A program made the position numbers and the translations under genes. The notes beneath the pieces were generated by a model. It searched no databases. It was not told the origin of the DNA and was given only the letters and a program-made list of their open reading frames with translations. Below, in pieces: positions 41,658 through 53,976 of a stretch of 64,000 nucleotides of DNA. Numbering within the stretch: the first letter of the stretch is position 1; every line of letters starts with the position of its first letter. Source of the stretch: Chelonoidis abingdonii (taxonomy: Eukaryota > Chordata > Testudines > Testudinidae); assembly GCF_003597395.2 (NCBI RefSeq), contig NC_133770.1, forward strand, positions 295,061,522 through 295,125,521. The letters run 5' to 3'.

Positions 41658-42275
41658 TGTAGCAGGGTGCTTTGCCCTTTAAATGAAACTGGGCCCAGCG
41701 TTCCTGTTCCAGTCCAGGTGCGCCCTTATTTGACATAATGAGGAGGGTGGAACTGCCCCGGGAGTTCTTATAAATGAGAGTTCAGAACCCTGAGAGGGAG
41801 GAGTCCAGAAAGGAAGTGCAGAAGCAGAACTGAGAGTTTCAGGGAGGGGATAGCTCTGAAGAGAGCAATAGTGAGAGATCCCCATGGAACCCTGGAGTCA
41901 GAGCAGACAGATGAAAACAGGATGGAAGTTGGAGGGTCACCCCTGGCCAGAGAGGGCTTAAAGCTGGGGAGTGATGGAGGGGTGAACCCACTGATTTCTA
42001 TGAGCAACACTTGGAACCATCTCTGGGAAGGAAATGGGGTGCAGATGCCCACCGGCTAGAGAGGTTGTTTGCACTGTGCTGGGAGGATTATGATGTATGG
42101 CAGTGGATCTTTTGGTAATAAATTAACCCTGCAAAAGGAGCTATTTATGTACTCCCAAAGCTGTACCAAATATATTTGAGGAACCACGAGAGAAACTGAC
42201 GTGAGGGAAAGCTTGCAGGGAGGTCCTGAAGCCACCAAAGAATGCCCAGGAGACTGCCACACGTTCACAGAAAAT
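41658..42275 (+). mobile_element. Probable LTR, right end uncertain
   Basis: It starts TGTAGCAGGGTGC, like the TGTAG starts of three other LTRs here. A TTATAAATGAGAG TATA-type box lies near 41767 and an AATAAA near 42117. I found no matching 5-mer after a plausible CA end (the preceding 5-mer is ATCCC), so the call rests on promoter and signal order only. Confidence 0.42.
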
Positions 42276-44080
42276 GAACCATTCACAGATGCATCTTCAT
42301 GTATAACTCCTGTGGCTCATTAAGATGACAATTCTTAGTACCCAACCCAGACCAGGGCTCCTCTGAATTGTACAAGCACGAGAGACAGTGCCTTCCCCGA
42401 AGAGCTTACACTTTATAGACACAAGGCAAAGAATGGGAGAAATGAAGTATTTTTATTCCAGATTTTCGGAGGGGACCTGAAGCAAGAGAGATTAAGAGCC
42501 AGCCCTCAGCTGATGTAAATTGGTATTGCTCCACGGAAGTTATTATGAATTAGTGAGTTACTGAATAAGCGACCTCTCTCCCCCTGTGGATGTTGTGATT
42601 GATAAAATATTCATAACCCAAGTGTACCTGGGATACATAAAGGCAGGAAACAGCAGCATGTTCTACCATGACAGGAAAACACCAGTTATATACAATGTAT
42701 TTGCGATTCAAGCTGGGGGCATAATGCAATTTGTCAGAATCATTTTGAAAATAACTAAGAATCACTAGGGTGTCTTCACAAACTGAAAGAAACGCAAGCA
42801 GAGTTTAAAAGTCACTATTAATAGGCTTGCTGTGATGAAATAAAATAGGAAATTGCTGGCTCATGCAAAAATGAAGTGTTACTGATCCCTGCTTTTAATT
42901 ATATCATCTGAATTCCTGACGGAATTTTTCAGGTTCCTCAGCTCCAAACGCATATTTTTCCCCCCACTAATTTGAATGATTTCTTCTACCAAGTGCCAGT
43001 TTGTCTCAAACATCCACACAGATTCCAAATGCCTCCTGTGACATAATCAGCCCTTTGACGTATTCCACTCCAGGCATCTATTTATCTATCTGTAGGAAAT
43101 AAGAGCTTGGGGTGTCTTTTATTAACTTGTGTAACAAAGCCATGCTTAAAAATCCCATCCATTAAAAGCATCCAATATTATTGGGCTGAAGAGAAAAATT
43201 AAAGTGGGTAAGTAAATCCAAGAGAAATCTGATGGCTCATTATTCTAAGCAGAGCAGGTAGTGACACCTATAGTTAAGATCAGTCAACACTTCTCATTAT
43301 AAGACCCTCTTTTCAGTTGCCAAACATTAATCATTTGGGCTGAAGTTTTCTGTGGGGGTGTCTGCCTCAGGCTAAACTTTTTTAGAAAGTTTGAGGCAAA
43401 ACCAGGCATGCTGTTTCTAAGAGCAAGATTAAAGGGGTGAATTGTTTTGCCCATGTTAAATAAATTCATACAACCATTTTGCTGAAAAGGTCTAGTGCCC
43501 CACCTTTGGAGCAGAAACTTGACATTTGGCTGTGGGGTCACCCTGGTGTCAGGGATATGTCTTTTGCCATTCCAGTGAAAACTCACTAACATTTGATCAA
43601 GTTACAAATCTCTGAAAAATCTCACTCTGAACATGCTCAGTACGGACTTGGTAGAGTTTAGCAACCACATTCTCTGAATATTCCTTCCACACTGAGCATG
43701 CTCCAGCGCTCCAGAGCCCTTACGTGTGACCAGACTCCAAATGCACCTTCCCCACAGAGCATTCTCAATTCCAGGACTTCAGGGGCTGACCAGAACTTTC
43801 CTTGCAAGTGCTCCCTCTAGCAAGCAGGAGTTTCGGGGGGACTCTCAATGGTGTTGAGAGATGGGGGCAGGAGCCAGGGGAGGGGTTCTGAAGATTGGAA
43901 AGGAGCAGAGGGAGAGGGGATCTGGAGCAGAGGATAGGGAATGGATGGGAAGAGAGGAGGACAGAGACAGCTTATGGGCAGAAGGATTTACAACTACAAG
44001 AGCACACTCCCCTGCAAACACTAGAATTTGACCCAGTAGAACTGCCTCTGCTATTGGCAAATACCCATGAAACCCACTGA
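42276..44080. other. No gene; low-repeat stretch
   Basis: At 42320-42460 there is a reversed CORE-SINE 3' module (AAGAGCTTACACTTTATAG). From about 42540 to 43270 I see no repeat marks; the DNA is AT-rich with many homeodomain-type words and is a candidate for conserved noncoding sequence. Frames at 43284 and 43845 have no family resemblance. Confidence 0.4.
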
Positions 44081-44084
44081 CAAA

Positions 44085-44235
44085 GTCTCACCCGCCTCTA
44101 GTGCAGCACCTCATACAGAATAACAACCTACTATCACTAACCATTACTCTGTTAGCTCAAGCGGCAGGGGTCTGCACTGTGGGTCCAAAGGTCTGAACCT
44201 TGCCGGTGATCCAAGCTGGAGATCAATATATGTTC
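44085..44235 (+). repeat. tRNA-derived SINE-like head, degenerate
   Basis: GTTAGCTCAAGCGGCAGG resembles a pol III A box region and AAGGTCTGAACCTTGC a B box about 30 bases on. It cannot fold as an intact tRNA, so a SINE head is likelier than a gene. Confidence 0.35.
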
Positions 44236-44529
44236 CATGATGGAATTTCTCTTTCTGGAATTTGCTTGGTGAAAAAGAAGAAGAAATTATTGCCTAAAAC
44301 AAAAAAACCTTGTTAAAAGCACATTTTTAGGGTTGCAAACTCAGTACTCAAAAGAATTAAGGCTTGCTGCTAATATGAGCCAGCAGTAAATTAGTGTCTC
44401 TCTTCCTCTCCTGGAGCAAGGGAACTGGGTCCCAAGGTGTGTCTGTAGCACAGCGTCTCCTGGGGTGGGGGGGGACCAAAAAACACCCCATATAGCCTAT
44501 AATGCTTTTCAATTGCAGTGTGCAGCATG
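44236..44529. other. No gene recognised
   Basis: Unassigned DNA, with a G8 tract near 44467. Confidence 0.3.
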
Positions 44530-44830
44530 TTTTCCAGCGGGAGGGGGTAAGTAGTATTATACTCACTGTACAGGTGGAGAAGTTGAGGCACAGAGGGGTT
44601 AAGGTGAAATACTCAATTTTAACTAAATGTAACTAAAGTTACGCATCTCAATCCATATTTAGCCAATTAAAGAAGTAGCTTGACTGTCAGAAGTGTCCAC
44701 AAACTATTATCACTCTCCCAAGATCGCTCAGTGACTCTGTGGCACAACCAGAAATACAGCACAAGTCTCCTGACTCCCAAATCCTGGGCCCTAATCCCTG
44801 GATACTGCTGCCTCCTCTGGGGTTAGAGTG
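44530..44830 (-). repeat. MIR-like SINE, interrupted
   Basis: GTTGAGGCACAGAGGGGTTAAG (core) is separated from CGCTCAGTGACTCTG and CCTAATCCCTGGATACTGCTGC (head) by about 110 bp of other sequence rich in AACTAAA words. Confidence 0.58.
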
Positions 44831-45089
44831 GCGTGACTCTGGAGGCAGGTTGTCTGGCAAAGGCAGCTGGTGTAGTTACGGGATGCTGGGATTTTACTTT
44901 GCATTTCAGATTTGCACAAGTCCAGAAACTCAAAGCAGCTGTAGTGTTGAAATAACGCAGGGTCCTAGCATTTGCAAGGGGTGGTAACGTGGACTCATCC
45001 TTGTTCTTCCAGGTTCAGCAAGTTGCTCGTTGTTGCATCTTCAATCTTTGCTGTATCCACTCCCAGTGTCCCTGTTGTGGGTGTCACCT
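44831..45089. other. No gene recognised
   Basis: Unassigned. Confidence 0.3.
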
Positions 45090-45590
45090 TGGGATTATTT
45101 ATGTTATGGTACCACCTGGAGGCCCCAGCGGTGATCAGAGCTCCATTGTGCTAGGCCCTGTACAGACATATAGTCAGACTCCCTACCCCAAAGAGCTTAT
45201 AATGTAACCAGAAAGACCAAAGGATTCTTATGGGAAGCCTCATTCTGTAGACAGGGAACGGACTTGCCCAAGGTCACCCAGGAGCTAGGGGTTGAATGCA
45301 GTTCTCAAGGGTCCCAACCAGACCTGCATCCCTCACTTGCATTGTAGATGTGAATGTTCCACTCCTTTCCCTCCAGGCCACTGCGAAGTAAATCAAAATG
45401 GGTATGCGCCTTTGGCTGAATGGAACACTGACAACCAGGGAAGTGACGTGACTTGCTCAAGGTCACGCAGCCTGTCTGGAGTAGACTCGGAGCCCCATTT
45501 GGTCCCAGGCCAGGAAAAAAAACCTCAGGTCTCCTGATTCAAAACCCACCATGTGCTTCAGCCATTAGATCATGCTTCCTTTCTAATAGT
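45090..45590 (-). repeat. Tandem CORE-SINE/MIR remnants
   Basis: 45090-45210 is a reversed 3' module (ATTGTGCTAGGCCCTGTACAG, CCAAAGAGCTTATAATGTAA). 45225-45310 and 45430-45590 are two MIR core/head pieces (ACTTGCCCAAGGTCACCCAG; GACTTGCTCAAGGTCACGCA and CAGCCATTAGATCATGC). Confidence 0.65.
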
Positions 45591-46224
45591 GCACTGGAGG
45601 AGTCACAGGAGCCATTCTCACCTGGTTAATTTCCTTCTCTCTGTCACTCCCTGCCTCATTTTTCTTCTCCGATAGTATGTCCCATGTCAGTCATGCCATC
45701 TCTCAGGGGAGAGACTGCTCCACCTCCCAGCAGCCCTCTCTCTTTCTCTGCATTTTCTTCTCTCTGCTGAAACTTCAGGGGAGTGTCCCTGTAAAGATCT
45801 TAATGCACCATCCCTGTCATTCAACTCCATGTAAAACCATTTCCCCAAATGCTTTGCTGGCCTTGTGGACAAAGCTGACAGCAGCTTTCCCCTGGATTCC
45901 AGCTCAGCTGTCATGCTTACTCTATCTTTCAGTAAGCTCGAGCACTCAGCCTGGCCCCCTTAATGATCTCTTCTAATGCAGCTAATATTGATCTGGTGTC
46001 TGCCACTGTTATTGCAGTGTCGTCCTCGATTGGCCATCCCTGCGGTGTCTGCTCCTGCCAGAATCAGAATGTCACACAGCCGCATCCGGAAAGGCATCAA
46101 GTACCAGGGTTCTTCAACGGGATGTTCTGGTGCTCGGTGCAAGCCCTGATTCAATTTCCTTCCCCACCGTTCCCCCTTGCTGCTGTCCCTTGGTTTATTT
46201 ATTAATGACGGACATTGTTGAGTC
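45591..46224. other. No gene recognised
   Basis: The 99-codon frame at 45677-45976 (+) has no identifiable domain. No mobile element is apparent. Confidence 0.4.
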
Positions 46225-46367
46225 ATAAGGTGACCTGATAGCAAGTGTGACTAATCGGGACACTGTTGTTTTTTGGGGGGTGGGGGAGGAGGGTCTAGCT
46301 GTATGTATGAGACAAAGCCCCTAATATCCGGATCGTCCCGATAATACTGGGATGTCTGGTCACCATA
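46225..46367. mobile_element. hAT MITE 'TAGGGTGACC', second copy
   Basis: The ends TAAGGTGACCTGATAGCAAG and GATGTCTGGTCACCATA correspond to the copy at 35736-35858 read in the opposite direction (AATCGGGAC ... CCCGATAATACTGGG). The flanking octamers no longer match, so the limits are taken from the family. Confidence 0.7.
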
Positions 46368-47548
46368 CTGAGATGTTCGCTTCTTTAAGCGAATGTCATG
46401 CCTGATGGACAGCCCAGGAGAGTGAAGTCCTCTGTTTAGTCACAGAGCAGATACAGCAGCCATCAACGTCTACTCAGAGCTAATGGGACCACCAGCTAGG
46501 GACGAAAGGCTGGCTAATGGCTGCACTGGCTTTTGAAGAGCACGGGCAGCCTCCAGAGGTGTTAGGGGGCAGTTCAAGTGGCCTTCTGCTGGGAGTGTTT
46601 TGCTTCTGTATAAAAAGCTAAGCACAGCCGTCATCTGCTCCATCCCAGGCAAGCCTGGGGCCTGCTGTGTAACTCTGGCTCCAGTGAGCGACTCTATTGA
46701 CTTTCGCAAAATTATTTCTGTGAGTCAGGGCTGCTGGCCCCTGGAAACCTGCTAGGTTCCACGTGCAGCCCATAATCTGCTCTTCCTGCATGCTCCAATG
46801 CATATTAGTTAAGTGCAACCAATCCTGCCTTAATAAATTAGAAAATCATGCCTCTGACTGCACAGACCATGCCATGCAGATTTTAGAATGAGCTAGTGTT
46901 GAAAATGGTCTGAGATTTATTCTGCTCCCCTCCACCCCCGCACATCCTCAATAATAGTGCACCGAGTAGGTCCATTCAGTGCACATGTCAGGGCTACTCA
47001 GTGAGAAAGGGCTGCAGAATCAGGCCCTTTGGGATCCAATAAACCCATTTCCCACCTTTCTAAGTTCAGGATTTGACATGATTCTCCTTTAAATACCAGA
47101 CGTACTTGTCCCTAGTCCCATGTTTTGGCTGCTTTGTGCCGCCCCAGCAGCACAGAAAAGCCAGAAAGCGAGCTATATCCCCAGCTCAGGGGGACTTCAC
47201 AGGGGAAAGGACACAGCTAAGCTGCGTCTGTACTCCCAATATCCCTACCCCCACCAGAACGGCTCCTCGGAGTGTGACCAGGCAGCCATAAGTGAGAGCA
47301 GCTTTTGGGGTGCTCTAACATGCAGCAGGGGCCAGAATGGATCCCAGCCGAATCCAGGACTCATAAAGGTGGCAGAAAGACACTTTTTGTCCCCCTCCTC
47401 TCTGCTTCTTCATCACCCTTAATCTTCCATTCCAGTGCTATCTTTATTGCTTTTCTGGGCGAACACAACATCAACATGATCCTAATAACACTTACAATGG
47501 CAGGTTCCCAGTCCAGCTCTGCCCTGTTCCTGGTTTCCATCCAGAAAG
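46368..47548. other. No gene recognised
   Basis: Open frames at 46470, 46618 and 47106-47422 show no known domain. No repeat boundary is seen. Confidence 0.4.
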
Positions 47549-47630
47549 AATCATAGAATAGAATCACAGAATATCAGGGTTGGAAGGGACCTCAGGAGGT
47601 CATCTAGTCCAACCCCCTGCTCATTCTGGG
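47549..47630 (-). mobile_element. CR1 3' tail fragment (ATTCTATG type)
   Basis: GAATCATAGAATAGAATCAC, GGTTGGAAGGGACCTCAGG and CATCTAGTCCAACCCCCTGC form the last 80 bp of a young-looking CR1, severely 5' truncated. Confidence 0.85.
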
Positions 47631-48474
47631 GCTGGTAATTCCTAGGGAAATGGTATGCCTGAGAGCCCTGAAGGCCTCCTATTAGCTTAGAAGCCAGTCA
47701 GAAACACAGAAGTAGGTGCACTTTAAGGACCCAAGTAATCCTGTCTCTTTGTTGCATTGATCTTCTCCATCCTTAACACATCCTGTCCCTATCTTCAGTA
47801 TAAATAGGCTCCAGCATCCCGTCCCCGTATGACCTCTGTTATTAGTTATTCTGCCTTGCTGTCTTTTCCTTTCCTTATCCTTTTCCCCGCCCCGTGTCTG
47901 ATCTCATGCAGGAAGCCTGACTGCCTCAGAGTTCTTCTTCCCAAAAACCTGTAACAGTGAAAGTGCTGATGGTTTAAAGGCTGATGTCACAGATCAATTT
48001 TTATTAAATATCTCACTTTAATCCCTCCATTATTGTGGCTGAAACCTCTCTTCCCAAGCCAGGAGGGGACACATGCACACAAGCTGTTCGTGAAACGGAT
48101 CCCTACTGTATCATTCCAGTTCTCTGACAGGGAGTCTGCATGTGCTCAGTGCGCTCATATCCGCACGTAAGAACAGGCCCATTAGGTGGCAGTGTTACAG
48201 AAACAATACAAGTGCAATTATCTTTGTGTGTGTAGTCGCACATGTGGCTATCCTTTAACTGTAACTGTGTTTGTTTAACTCTACCTAAGCTCTAGGTGCG
48301 TGCTTACTATCTTTAGCCTAAGCCACCCATAAAATTACCTAACAGGACACTCATGAGAGCTGCCTGTTTTTTTTTTTAAAGAGACCCAGACATCAGTTCC
48401 TAGGTCCTATCCCCGTTTTCCGGGCTCCTCTAACAATTGCTTGAATTCACATCCTCAATCAATGCCCCCTCGTG
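47631..48474. other. No gene recognised
   Basis: A T-rich tract lies near 48367. The rest is low-repeat DNA without coding signals. Confidence 0.4.
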
Positions 48475-48477
48475 TAA

Positions 48478-48757
48478 GGTACATCTATACAGGGTTAAAA
48501 AAAACCCACATCTGGCTTGAGTCAGCTGACTCGGGCTCACAGGGGTTGGGTTCTGGGCTGAAAAATTGCTGTGTAGACATTCAGACTCAGGCTGGATTCT
48601 GAGCTCTGGGACCCTGAGAGGGTGGAGGGTCCCAGAGAACCCAGATGTCTACACAACAATTTTTAGCCCTGCAGCCTGAGCCCAGCAAGCCTGAATAAGC
48701 TGAGCCTTGCCAGTCATGGCCCTGCTATGGGTCTTTTATCCCTGTGTAGACATACCC
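48478..48757. mobile_element. Harbinger-like MITE, TAA TSD, long internal foldback
   Basis: The left end GGTACATCTATACAGGG pairs with CCCTGTGTAGACATACCC. TAA lies on both sides (48475-48477 and 48758-48760), the classic Harbinger target. Bases 48555-48580 and 48645-48669 are a nearly perfect inverted repeat of about 25 bp. It is non-coding. Confidence 0.82.
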
Positions 48758-48904
48758 TAAAAGGTGTGGGACATAAGTGAGTCCAGAAGTGTGTCCTGAA
48801 TGTCACTTCAGCCCCAGTCGTCTTTCTCATGGGGTTTTCATAACCTCCCGTTTATGGATTGGCTCAAAATCCCACAGGGAAATCTGCTTCGGATTCCTCA
48901 GACT

Positions 48905-49530
48905 CAGAGAAATCACTTTAGAAACACAGGAACTGCTGTCATGGATCTGACCAGGCATCCATCTAGTCCTGTATCCTGTTTCTGACAGCTCTCAGCTGCT
49001 TCAGAGAAAGGTGCAAGAAGCCTGGCAGTAGGCCACTATGGGATAAGCTCCTTCCTGGCCCCCAGTTATTAAAAGTTGACTCGTGCCTTGGACCCTGAGT
49101 GTTCAGATCTCTTCCAAACTCTTGTGTGTTAATATCTAGTAAGTATTTACTGTCATAACTCTGGAGGTGCTTGTTATGCATTTGGGTTTCTAATCCTTTC
49201 TGATTCCATGCTGGATGTTAGTCTCATTGCTTGATGCACAACTGGAAGGCACTCAGATACTACAGTGATGAAAGTGGTGTAAGAATCTATATAGAATAGA
49301 ACAGATGACATTTAGTGGCAATGAGTTCTACAGGTTAACTGTGAATAGTGTGAAAAAGTTTTTCCTTTCATTGGTTTTGAATCTGTCACCTGTTTCACTG
49401 ATGACCGCTTTGTCTTGCGGTCTCAGATGGGGATTAAAGGATCCATTCTACTTTTTTTGTATCATCCATTGCTTTCAACATGTCCCTCTTATCTCCTCTC
49501 TATGGTAAACAATCCCATTCTTTTCACTTC
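48905..49530 (-). repeat. Old CR1 3' fragment
   Basis: GACCAGGCATCCATCTAGTC, CTACAGGTTAACTGTGAATAG and GTGAAAAAGTTTTTCCTTTC follow the order of the CR1 copies at 10022 and 51866, at much higher divergence. Confidence 0.65.
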
Positions 49531-50004
49531 AAAAGTGGTTTGCTCTTTACTGGGAAAGATGTGGAAGGCTCCTCGTGAGCACAAGTGGGTGATAGGGATG
49601 AACACTGACTGAAGTCAGCCTGGGTGGATGAGTCCGCCCTGTCTCTGGCTGAGATTTTGCAGACATCACAGAAAGAGAGAGGAAAGATCCATCAGCCTGT
49701 TTCACAGCTCGGCCAGAAGGCTAGGTAATGCATCTAACCAGTCTAGTGGCACACCAGTCCCATTCCAGGGGGACACCAGGCTTTCTCCAGGCTCACTGGG
49801 TCTATGAGTCTTTGGAGGTGAACCGACGACAGGAGTGGTCCACCTCCTGGATGGCAAGTAGGGAAAGCCCAGACTCCCACTTGGAGGATATGATGCTCAG
49901 CCCAGGATGGAGAGCAGTTACTGTGCTATAGGCTGAAGAGCAGCATGTGTCCAGGACCACCTGTCGCTATCTCAAGGCTTCCATGACGAACCCAAGATTT
50001 TGAT
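49531..50004. other. No gene recognised
   Basis: Unassigned DNA. Confidence 0.35.
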
Positions 50005-50095
50005 GTAGGCTCTTAGGCCCAGATCCTCGGAGGTATTTAGGCTCTGGGGCTTAGCACCTACCAAGGATTTAAATGTTCCTATTGTGTTCAAAACC
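50005..50095. repeat. Palindrome-like dispersed repeat fragment
   Basis: CTTAGGCCCAGATCCTCGGAGG and TATTTAGGCTC resemble one arm of the repeat at 17099. Confidence 0.4.
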
Positions 50096-51862
50096 ACACA
50101 GCTCCTGTGCCGGAGGTTCTGGGAGGCAGGGGTCAATAACTAAGGCAATGTCTCGAGGAAATGACGGTCACTAAGCACTTAGCCGTTTGATTTCACCGTG
50201 TGCCTCAGCGAACATAGCTGGAAAAAAGGGTCAGCAACAGCACCCACCACAAACAGTAGAGGGCCCAGCAAAGCTTTTTTTTTTTTTTTTGAGGGGAGAG
50301 GGGGAAATACACTGCAAAAGAAAATAGATTCTGAATTTTTGTTCCTTGAATGTGTGTCAGATGGAACCACAAGGGGAGTGCTGAAGGAGACAGACTCTCA
50401 CCGTACATATTTTTGGCAGGTAAGGAATGTACTGTATAACTGGGATGATAAATGAACCTTTCAGGAAGCCGTCTTGTATATAATTGCACACACAGACAAA
50501 ACAATGAGTTGCTTATTAATTCAAAGTGGCAATGAAGGCAACTGAGTCGGAACAGCTGCACTAGCAGTTTCTTGTGGGTTTTCTAATATTGAACGGGGAC
50601 ACCGTTATGTTGGCCCAGCAAGTCCTCAGGGGGTGCACAGCCGTGACCATTGAACAAGTGTGTTACCTGCTAGATTGTCCTCTGCACTGCATAGCACTCA
50701 GTACCAAATCCCCTGCCTGACCCCCAACTGCAAGGGTGACAACACGGAGGGATTTAGGCACAGAATGACCAGATCTTAAGAGAACTCAGTGTAAGTGCAA
50801 TCATCATCACACTGATGAATTGATTAGCTACACACTCTTTTTGGGCCTGACTGATGCAGCAGGGTCAAATGGGTTCATATCCCCCTCCAAAAATTGGTAG
50901 GGACCACTCATCCCACAAGCTCATCCTTAACTCCATCCATGGCTAGCGCCTGCCGGCTACAATTTACATTATCGCAGTGGTTTCCATTGCCTTGCCGACT
51001 AGCACGCAACCCAGCAGGCAGAGTCCAGCTATTGCTACAGGCAAAAATGTGAATTAAAGCAACAGGAGTGAATTGAATTCCATGTTTACCCACAAATGTG
51101 TGTGGGGGGAGGGGGAGGGTGTTTGCTCTGAGGAAGGTTGGAACTGAATATGAGCATCGAGGAATTGCCCATTAGGTACCACTCCCACCAAAGCAGCGAG
51201 GGTTAGCTTCCATGAGAATCCCTTCCCAGAGAAAGCCAGCCAGGCTGCTGTGTTTGCCGTGAATGAGCCTTCAATTAAAAGTCAGCAAGTTGTAAGTAAG
51301 TTTCTGTCTCTAATAGGACAGCACACTGGTTTTACGCTGAGTTATATCAGGGCCCAATCCTGGGAGGAGCTTCATCCCCTCAACTTCCACTGCCTTAAAT
51401 GGAGAGTTGAGGATGCTCGGTGTCTGGCAGGAACAGGCCCTAGGTGAACAGAAAGTAGCGTGACCTCAACTGTGCTTTTTTTCAGTTCCCTGACTGTCTG
51501 TTTTTAGCAGGTTCCCTGTCATCCATGTATTTCTTGGCCCATAGTCATTTAGGACATGATTTGAATGGGTGATGGGAAGGTAGTTGTCAGAAGTAGGCTC
51601 TTAGGCATCTCATTTTCAGGGTGCCCCAATGTTTTAGTGCCCAAATGCAGATGAACCCCACTCCTACAGTATTTAGGGCCTCACTGGACCACACAAGGAT
51701 GATTATGATGATGCAGATGCATCTTCTCACCATGACATCTTGACAACGTTAATATTGCAATATCGAGAAGCAGTAGTACAATGCATTTATTGTCCTACAG
51801 GATAAATTCTGACCCCTGGAGTCTCTGCAACCTTTTAATTCTTGCCAAGATGCAAACATCCT
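50096..51862. other. No gene; T-tract
   Basis: A T17 tract lies at about 50274-50290. Frames at 50198-50561 and 51250 have no family resemblance. No transposon boundary is apparent. Confidence 0.4.
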
Positions 51863-51865
51863 GCA

Positions 51866-52393
51866 TAAGAACATAAGAACGGCCATACTGGGTCAAACCA
51901 AAGGTCCATCTAGCCCAGTATCCTGTACTCTGACAGTGGCCAAAGCCAGGTGACCCAGAGGGAATTAACAGAACAGATAATCATCAAGTGATCCATCTCC
52001 TCTCATTCACTCCAAGTTTCTGGCAAAGAGAGGCTAGGCACATCATCCTTGGTCATCTTGGCTACTGGTCATTATGGACCTATCCTCCATGAATTTATCT
52101 AGTTCTTTTTTGAACCCTGTCACAGTCTTGGCCTTCACAACATTCTCTGGCAAGAAGTTCCACAGGTTTACTGTGTGTTGTGTGAAAAAAATACTTCCTT
52201 TTGTTTTAAACCTGCTGCCTATTAATTTGATTTGGTGACCTCTAATTCTTTCGTTACGTGAAGGAGTAAATAACACTTCCTTATTTACTTTCTCCACACC
52301 AGTCATGATTTTATAGACCTCAATTATATCTCTCCTTAGTCGTCTATTTTCCAAGCTGAAAAGTCCCAGTCTTATTAATCTCTCCTCCTTTTC
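51866..52393 (-). mobile_element. CR1 LINE 3' fragment (TTCTTATG tail type)
   Basis: The minus strand encodes the ORF2 end in one frame over 52043-52354 ([42 protein letters not shown]). The end AAGAACATAAGAACGGCC on the plus strand gives the same tail octamer as the copy at 10022. It is 5' truncated at about 52393. Confidence 0.9.
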
Positions 52394-53099
52394 TCAGTCT
52401 AAGTAGCCATATGCTCTCCCGCACTTTGAAATCTATACTTCAAATGGATCTAGCATTTACTGCCTCTTCACAATGTGAAATCAGCAAGATAGTGTGCAGA
52501 ATAACAGCACACCTATCAATTCGAGAAGCTTCTTCCCATCTAAAATTAGTAAATAATTGCATAGTGTCAGATAAATTACTGGCTGTTCCTATTGACGTTG
52601 CTTCAAAACACAGCTCTGAAGCCTGCCAATTCTTATTTTCCCATCTGATTCCATCACAAACAGAATAGCTGGGCAGGTGGAAGTCAGCATAGTGTTCTTG
52701 GTGTCAGTGGAGCTACGCCAGCTGAGGATCTCACCCAAAGACTTTAGAGTTGTACAAACCGGTTTGGAAAGCTATAGTCCGCTTTCAGAGATCTTGAGCA
52801 TCCACAGCTGGTCTCTGTATACTACTGCCCTCTAGAGGATGGAATTGGACCCAACGCAATCTTACTTCGTTACAAAATCAGACATAAGAATACAAAAGTA
52901 TCACAGCACGCTAATACTGAACAATTGCTGACTTTACCATATAATTCTAAAATAAATCAATTGGAATATAAATATTGTACTTACATTTCAGTGTGTAGCA
53001 TATAGAGCAGTATAAACTAGTCATTGTCTGTATTGAATTTTAGTTTGCACTGACTTGGCTAGTGCTTTTTATGTTGCCTGCTGTAAAACTAGGCAAATA
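52394..53099. other. No gene recognised
   Basis: AT-rich single-copy-looking DNA; the frame at 52411-52668 has no domain. Confidence 0.4.
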
Positions 53100-53176
53100 T
53101 CTAGATAAGTTGATGTATCCACTGGAAGACCACTGCACACGCGCAGGGATATATGCATCTCTGGTTGAGAACCACT
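53100..53176. mobile_element. hAT 3'-end fragment
   Basis: It ends GGTTGAGAACCACTG, the inverted form of the common CAGTGGTTCTC hAT terminus. The left part is missing. CR1 sequence begins directly after it. Confidence 0.5.
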
Positions 53177-53242
53177 GCTCCACTTAGCAGGGAAAGAGAG
53201 AGAACAAAAGATGGTATCAAGAAGGGTGAGATGCATAATGGC

Positions 53243-53522
53243 CAGGGGTGGCTCCAGGCACCAGCGCACCAAGCACGTACCTGTGGCAGCAAGCTGAAGG
53301 AGGAGGCAGTCGAGCTGCCTTCGGCAGCATGCCTGCGGCAGGTCTGTCAGCCCCACGGTTTTGGGGGTAATTCGGCAGAGGGTACACTGAAAGCACAGGG
53401 CCAACGGACCTTCTACAGAAACGCCGTCAAATCTGGGTTACCAGGAGACCTCCCACAGGCATGCAGCTGAATGCTGCCTGACTGCCGTGCTTAGGGTGGC
53501 AAAATACATAGAGCTGCCCCTG
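53243..53522. mobile_element. hAT MITE, 280 bp, 8-bp TSD
   Basis: It starts CAGGGGTGGCTCCAGGC and ends GAGCTGCCCCTG. ATAATGGC precedes and ATAATGAC follows, seven of eight identical. The termini resemble the 245-bp element at 14453. Confidence 0.85.
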
Positions 53523-53976
53523 ATAATGACTATGTTGCTTCAGTCATCATGAAAGGTACTTTCTGAAGCACTCTCAGAACTGTTTCAGCGATGATTTTTG
53601 AGAACTCATGGAGGATGGGTTTCGTCTCAGACAAATGGAGAATGGCAAATATAGTCCCTATCTTTAAAAAGGGGATTAAAGAAGACTTGGAGAATTACTG
53701 ACCGGTCAGCCTAACTTCAGTACCTGAAAGATACTGGAACAAATGATTAAGCAATCAATTTGTAAGCACCTAATGTATAATAGGTTAATAAATAATAGCC
53801 AACATGTATTTGTCAAGAAGAAATCACGCCAAACCAACCTAATGTCCTTCTTTGACAGGATTACTGGCCTAGTGGATAGGGGGAAAGCTGTAGATCGTAT
53901 ATATCTTAATTTTAGAAAGGCTTTTGACACAGTCCCACATGACATTCTGATAGGCAACATAAGGAAATGTGGACAC

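Noticed and set aside
44100..44200. tRNA-like sequence
   Set aside because: A-box- and B-box-like words are present, but acceptor and anticodon stems cannot be formed. It is treated as a degenerate SINE head.
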